DNA from: Candidatus Nomurabacteria bacterium CG_4_10_14_0_2_um_filter_30_12
Lineage (GTDB): Bacteria > Patescibacteriota > Minisyncoccia > Phycocordibacterales > UBA9973
Direction of reading: 5' to 3'
Length of the DNA: 16,263 bases
Assembly: GCA_002792755.1 (NCBI GenBank)
Contig: PFOY01000039.1
Location: 1 to 16,263 of the forward strand
How positions within the stretch are numbered: position 1 is the stretch's first letter; each line of letters opens with the position of its first letter. The translations under genes were made by a program, and so were the position numbers. Of the stretch, positions 13,544-16,263 are shown piece after piece. Under the pieces are notes generated by a model, which made no database searches, was not told the DNA's origin, and was given only the letters and a program-made list of their open reading frames with translations.

Positions 13544-13558
13544 AGAGGTCAGAAGAAG

Positions 13559-14155
13559 TTATTTATTTTCGTTTATTTTATATTTTTTAGTAAGAATTAT
13601 CAAATTTTCTATAAGCTTTTTAGGATCATCACCAAAAATAACTTTATCATTAGGACGATGACCTTTTGCAATTATATCTTCTAACTCTCCACTCATTTCC
13701 CATGGTCCTCTTAAGATACCTATAGGTTTATCATCTTCAAAAGCAACAGTAAATTCATGTATAGTACCTATGCGCCCACAGCCAAAAACAACAGCATCAG
13801 AAGAACGAGTAAGAATAAGATCACGTCCCGGATAACCAAAACCTGTATAAATAATCAAATCCATATAATCAAGAGGAAGTTTATATACTTCTACATGCTC
13901 TTTCTCAGAAGCTGCAGGAGAAAAACCAATTGATATTCCATTCTCTTCTTTTGCACCCATAGCTGCCCAAAACGGGAAACCAGTAGTCGCACCAGTCACA
14001 ATAATTGCACCTTGCCGAGCAATCTCTTGCCCAAGTTCTTTTGCTTTATCTAATGTACCTGGACCAGAAAAACTAGTATCAGCTGCACCAGAGACACATA
14101 TTTTTATTTGACTATGTCCATGTTTATTGTAAGGATTTGATAAATTAACTTCCAT
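13559..14155 (-). CDS. SLOG/LOG-like Rossmann protein (TIGR00725-type)
   Basis: 198 aa. Nucleotide-binding Rossmann-like fold of the LOG/DprA superfamily: KICVSGAADTSFSGPGTL (18-35), the Gly-rich IIVTGATTGFPFWAAMGA turn (51-68), SSDAVVFGCGRIGTIHEF (118-135), equivalent to the PGGxGTxxE motif of LOG proteins with the first PG replaced, and DKPIGIL (142-148). Relatives include putative Moco-carrier-like and cytokinin riboside phosphoribohydrolase proteins; the substrate cannot be assigned. The start is set by TGT-TATAAT exactly 6 nt upstream. Downstream of the MBL nuclease gene on the same strand but with its own promoter. Confidence 0.82.
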   Translation of the reverse strand: MEVNLSNPYNKHGHSQIKICVSGAADTSFSGPGTLDKAKELGQEIARQGAIIVTGATTGFPFWAAMGAKEENGISIGFSPAASEKEHVEVYKLPLDYMDLIIYTGFGYPGRDLILTRSSDAVVFGCGRIGTIHEFTVAFEDDKPIGILRGPWEMSGELEDIIAKGHRPNDKVIFGDDPKKLIENLIILTKKYKINENK

Positions 14156-14161
14156 AATTTA

Positions 14162-14170
14162 ATTATAACA
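14162..14170 (-). promoter_or_regulatory. extended -10 promoter of the SLOG-like gene
   Basis: TGT-TATAAT on the minus strand, then 6 nt (TAAATT), then the ATG at 14155. Consensus extended -10. Confidence 0.7.
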
Positions 14171-14254
14171 ACAAGCTAGGAGCACAAACAAGTTTACTTT
14201 TTATTTGTTTAATGTTTAAGTATTATTAATTAATATAAAATCTTAATATTTTAA

Positions 14255-15619
14255 TCAAAGAGAAAGTAAAACGCTATCTCCTTGTGTAGGTGCAGATGCA
14301 TCTAAAGCAAGATTATCCCTAATCCTCTGAACTAAAAACATTGAAGATTTCGGTTCACCCATAACTACAAAAACTTTCTTAACACTGTCTTGCATATTTT
14401 TTACAAAATTAAACAAACCATCACTATCTTTATGTCCAGAATATCCTAAAATAACTTCAACGTGAGCCTTCACATTCACCTCTTCTCCACCTATACGTAT
14501 ATTTTTTACACCTTCTTCTATTAAACGGCCAAGTGTATGAGTCGCCTGATATCCAGTAAGTAAAATAGTATTTTTAGTATCAGGTAAAAAATGTTTTTCA
14601 TGATGTATGATACGTCCACCAGAAGACATACCAGACCCAGCAATAATTATTTTTGGATTTGGTGCTTCATTTATCATTTTTGATTCTTCAGAACGTAATG
14701 TAGAATGAAGTCCTGGAAAATCAAATAAATATTTATCTTCTGATAAAGCTTTTTTAGCTACATCATTAAAATAATCTTTAAATTGTTTAAAAATTTCAGT
14801 CAAACGAATAGCAAGCGGAGAATCAAAAAAAATAGGCATTATCGGTATGCGACTATTTTCAACTAAATCATTAAGCTCAAATAAAAGCTCCTGTGAACGT
14901 TCGAGAGAAAATGTAGGTATTATTAAGGTTCCTTTCCTTTTATAATTATCTTCAATAACTTTTTCTAGAAGTTTTTTTCTGTCATTTCTAGTTTCATGAT
15001 TCCTATCTCCATAAACACTTTCCATTATTAAATAATCTGCGTCAGTAATCTTCTCAGTATTTGGCAATAATGGTGATGGAGAATTACCTAAATCTCCAGT
15101 AAAAACAATCTTCTTTCCATTATAAATAAATTCAATCATAGCTGAACCCAAAATATGTCCAGCGTCTTTAAAAGAAACTTCTAGGTTTGGAGTAATATTT
15201 ATCTTTTCATGATATTCAAAAGATATCCATTGAGAAAATACTATTTTTATATTTTCCTCAGAATACATTTTACTTAAATCAAATTCTCTATTTTTAGATA
15301 AAATACCAGCAGTATCTTCCAGCATCGGCAAAGTCAATGCACGAGTAGGTCTAGTAGAATATATTTTTCCACGAAAACCTTCCTCAATTAGTTTTGGAAT
15401 TCTCCCTATGTGGTCTATGTGAGAATGAGTTATAAAAAGAATATCTATCTCTTTTGGATCATATAAAAATGGTGACCAATTTATTTCATCAGCTAGCTCT
15501 GATCCTTGAGTAAGTCCACAATCAATTAAAATTTTCTTACCATCAATCTCAAAAAGAAAATTCGCTCCAGTAACAGAGCCTGTCCCTCCACAAAATGTTA
15601 TTTTAGTAATACCTGACAT
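14255..15619 (-). CDS. MBL-fold beta-CASP RNA nuclease (CPSF73/YSH1-like)
   Basis: 454 aa. Metallo-beta-lactamase fold: TFCGGTGSVTGANFLF (8-23), metal site HSHIDH (65-70), H154 (DAGHILGSA), D176 (FTGDLG). The beta-CASP part has TFSLERSQELL (236-246) and GSGMSSGGR (328-336). The RNA-specificity C-terminus includes LTGYQATHTLGR (354-365) and the last metal ligand H396 (YSGHKD). All zinc ligands are present, so it should be an active RNA endo- or exonuclease in cytoplasmic RNA decay or 3'-end processing; bacterial relatives (TTHA0252-type) process mRNA. Start confirmed by TATAAT 6 nt upstream. The YjdF-like gene lies 7 nt upstream on the same strand, so that promoter overlaps its stop codon. Confidence 0.93.
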   Translation of the reverse strand: MSGITKITFCGGTGSVTGANFLFEIDGKKILIDCGLTQGSELADEINWSPFLYDPKEIDILFITHSHIDHIGRIPKLIEEGFRGKIYSTRPTRALTLPMLEDTAGILSKNREFDLSKMYSEENIKIVFSQWISFEYHEKINITPNLEVSFKDAGHILGSAMIEFIYNGKKIVFTGDLGNSPSPLLPNTEKITDADYLIMESVYGDRNHETRNDRKKLLEKVIEDNYKRKGTLIIPTFSLERSQELLFELNDLVENSRIPIMPIFFDSPLAIRLTEIFKQFKDYFNDVAKKALSEDKYLFDFPGLHSTLRSEESKMINEAPNPKIIIAGSGMSSGGRIIHHEKHFLPDTKNTILLTGYQATHTLGRLIEEGVKNIRIGGEEVNVKAHVEVILGYSGHKDSDGLFNFVKNMQDSVKKVFVVMGEPKSSMFLVQRIRDNLALDASAPTQGDSVLLSL

Positions 15620-15625
15620 TACTTA

Positions 15626-15631
15626 ATTATA
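15626..15631 (-). promoter_or_regulatory. -10 element of the MBL nuclease gene
   Basis: TATAAT on the minus strand, then 6 nt (TAAGTA), then the ATG at 15619. It overlaps the stop codon of the upstream YjdF-like gene. Confidence 0.65.
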
Positions 15632-16022
15632 TAGTATTTTTCTCAATATACATAATATATCTAAGAAAATAGAAAATAGAAAATAACCCACCAGATAAAT
15701 CAAATAAAATATCAGATATAGTATCCAAAACATTAAAAATATTTTGAGTAGTATAACTATTAACGATATTCTCAAAAAATTCCCATAAAATACCTACCAA
15801 TAAAACACAAAGAATAATCTTTAAAATTACTTTAATCCTAATCTCATTTAATTTAAAAAACCAGATAAAAATCAAACCAAGCCAAACTCCACCTAAAAAA
15901 TGCATAGGCATATCAAGATACCATATTGATGAATACCAATAAAATTTCATCGCTAAATAATTTAACAAAAAAATAAAAAATATAAGTGAAACCAATCGTA
16001 TTAAAAGTCTTTTGAAATCCAT
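15627..16022 (-). CDS. small polytopic membrane protein, YjdF/DUF2238-like
   Basis: 131 aa with about four membrane segments (roughly 7-27, 42-57, 66-84, 108-124). Polar residues inside them form a pattern I associate with the YjdF/DUF2238 group: DMPMHFLGG (37-45), WEFFE (80-84) and DTISDILFDLSGG (100-112). These conserved Asp, His and Glu residues suggest a buried active or metal site, but no activity is established for the family. No clear -10 lies at the leaderless position; TATAAA sits further upstream. It ends 7 nt before the MBL nuclease start. Family match moderate. Confidence 0.72.
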   Translation of the reverse strand: MDFKRLLIRLVSLIFFIFLLNYLAMKFYWYSSIWYLDMPMHFLGGVWLGLIFIWFFKLNEIRIKVILKIILCVLLVGILWEFFENIVNSYTTQNIFNVLDTISDILFDLSGGLFSIFYFLRYIMYIEKNTI

Positions 16023-16118
16023 AAATTTAGTTTTTAAGATTTATAAAAAAGTTTTTAAAGTATTTTCTTAATAACTTTATGAACTTTATAACTTTCAACT
16101 ACTATAGTATACGTTTTT

Positions 16119-16155
16119 AAGAAAAAATCTCCGCACTATGTGGAGAATTTTTCTT
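16119..16155. terminator. bidirectional intrinsic-terminator hairpin
   Basis: AAGAAAAAATCTCC and GGAGAATTTTTCTT pair over 14 positions with one mismatch around a short loop. GC-rich stem top with T runs on both strands; slightly better on the minus strand (GGAGATTTTTTC). The only plausible client is a minus-strand transcript entering from the right, since no plus-strand gene ends nearby. Confidence 0.6.
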
Positions 16156-16172
16156 AGGGTTATTTCCGATGC

Positions 16173-16263
16173 ATTACCATAGCTTAAAGCTAAGTGGGTA
16201 CTAGACATAAAAGGCCAAAGCCAAACATGATCGAAGCTCCCATAAGATAGTGTTCTAGGTAAT
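16173..16263 (-). ncRNA. candidate structured RNA, unidentified, reaching the right window edge
   Basis: The last 240 bases hold no open frame of note. Instead: an outer pair ATTACC (16173-16178) with GGTAAT (16258-16263), CTAGACA (16201-16207) with TGTTCTAG (16251-16258), and small hairpins TAGCT-TAA-AGCTA (16180-16192) and GGC-CAAA-GCC (16213-16222). Composition is less A/T-rich than the intergenic sequence before it. On the minus strand it would run into the hairpin at 16119-16155. Strand is inferred from that; it may be part of a longer RNA. No match to tRNA, tmRNA, SRP or RNase P signatures. Confidence 0.3.

Noticed and set aside
16173..16263. Resemblance to 5S rRNA (ATAGC, CCAAACA...GAAGCTC) or to the 5' end of 23S rRNA (CTAAGTGGGTAC)
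   Set aside because: Only short stretches agree; 5S helices IV/V do not fit the available length and near-invariant 23S blocks such as GGATGCC are missing.
1..16263. Reassigned UGA codon (code 25 or 4)
   Set aside because: UGA ends smpB and the MBL nuclease at the expected family lengths and no gene needs UGA as sense.
1..16263. CRISPR arrays, IS elements, prophage or toxin-antitoxin genes
   Set aside because: No regularly spaced direct repeats, transposase motifs, phage genes or recognisable toxin/antitoxin pairs were found.

Overview
The window is a compact, AT-rich stretch of bacterial chromosome. The most likely source is a Candidate Phyla Radiation (Patescibacteria, Parcubacteria-like) genome; this is inferred from protein style, small intergenic spaces and near absence of Shine-Dalgarno sequences, not from a phylogenetic marker. 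The standard code fits: all three stop codons are used, TGA for example by smpB and the MBL nuclease.

Layout. 1-437 (-): truncated hypothetical gene. 498-1990 (+): membrane-anchored DsbA-like thiol oxidoreductase and a DedA-family membrane protein. 2025-2094: palindromic repeat. 2169-3134 (+): SIS-domain phosphoglucose/phosphomannose isomerase. 3140-4408: LAGLIDADG homing endonuclease between two class II serine tRNAs, one with the odd anticodon ACT. 4497-6659 (+): recG. 6676-9263 (-): ftsH, tRNA-Ile(TAT) and a hypothetical gene. 9326-9703 (-): stand-alone receiver domain lacking the usual phospho-acceptor Asp. 9858-10714 (-): smpB and ssrA (tmRNA), the trans-translation pair. 10820-12274 (+): phosphohexomutase with an in-frame palindromic insertion. 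12315-13484 (+): infC-rpmI-rplT. 13559-16022 (-): SLOG/LOG-like protein, beta-CASP metallo-beta-lactamase RNA nuclease, small YjdF-like membrane protein. 16119-16263: a terminator-type hairpin and an unidentified foldable sequence running off the right end.

How genes begin is the most striking feature. Nine protein genes, on both strands, have a -10 hexamer (TATAAT, TAAAAT, TATTAT or TATAGT) exactly 6 nt before the ATG, often as an extended -10 (TGn). That puts the transcription start on the A of ATG, so the mRNAs are probably leaderless. Three downstream genes (dedA-like, recG, rpmI) lack this and instead carry a shared inverted-repeat leader: a 5' CCCGTT arm can pair with a distal arm ending in the start codon (GGGATG), or with a nearer competing arm. 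This looks like an undescribed start-codon-sequestering switch or an RNA processing element.

Functional themes are translation and its rescue (infC, rpmI, rplT, smpB, ssrA, tRNAs), protein and RNA quality control (ftsH, MBL nuclease), sugar phosphate interconversion (isomerase and mutase) and DNA repair (recG).
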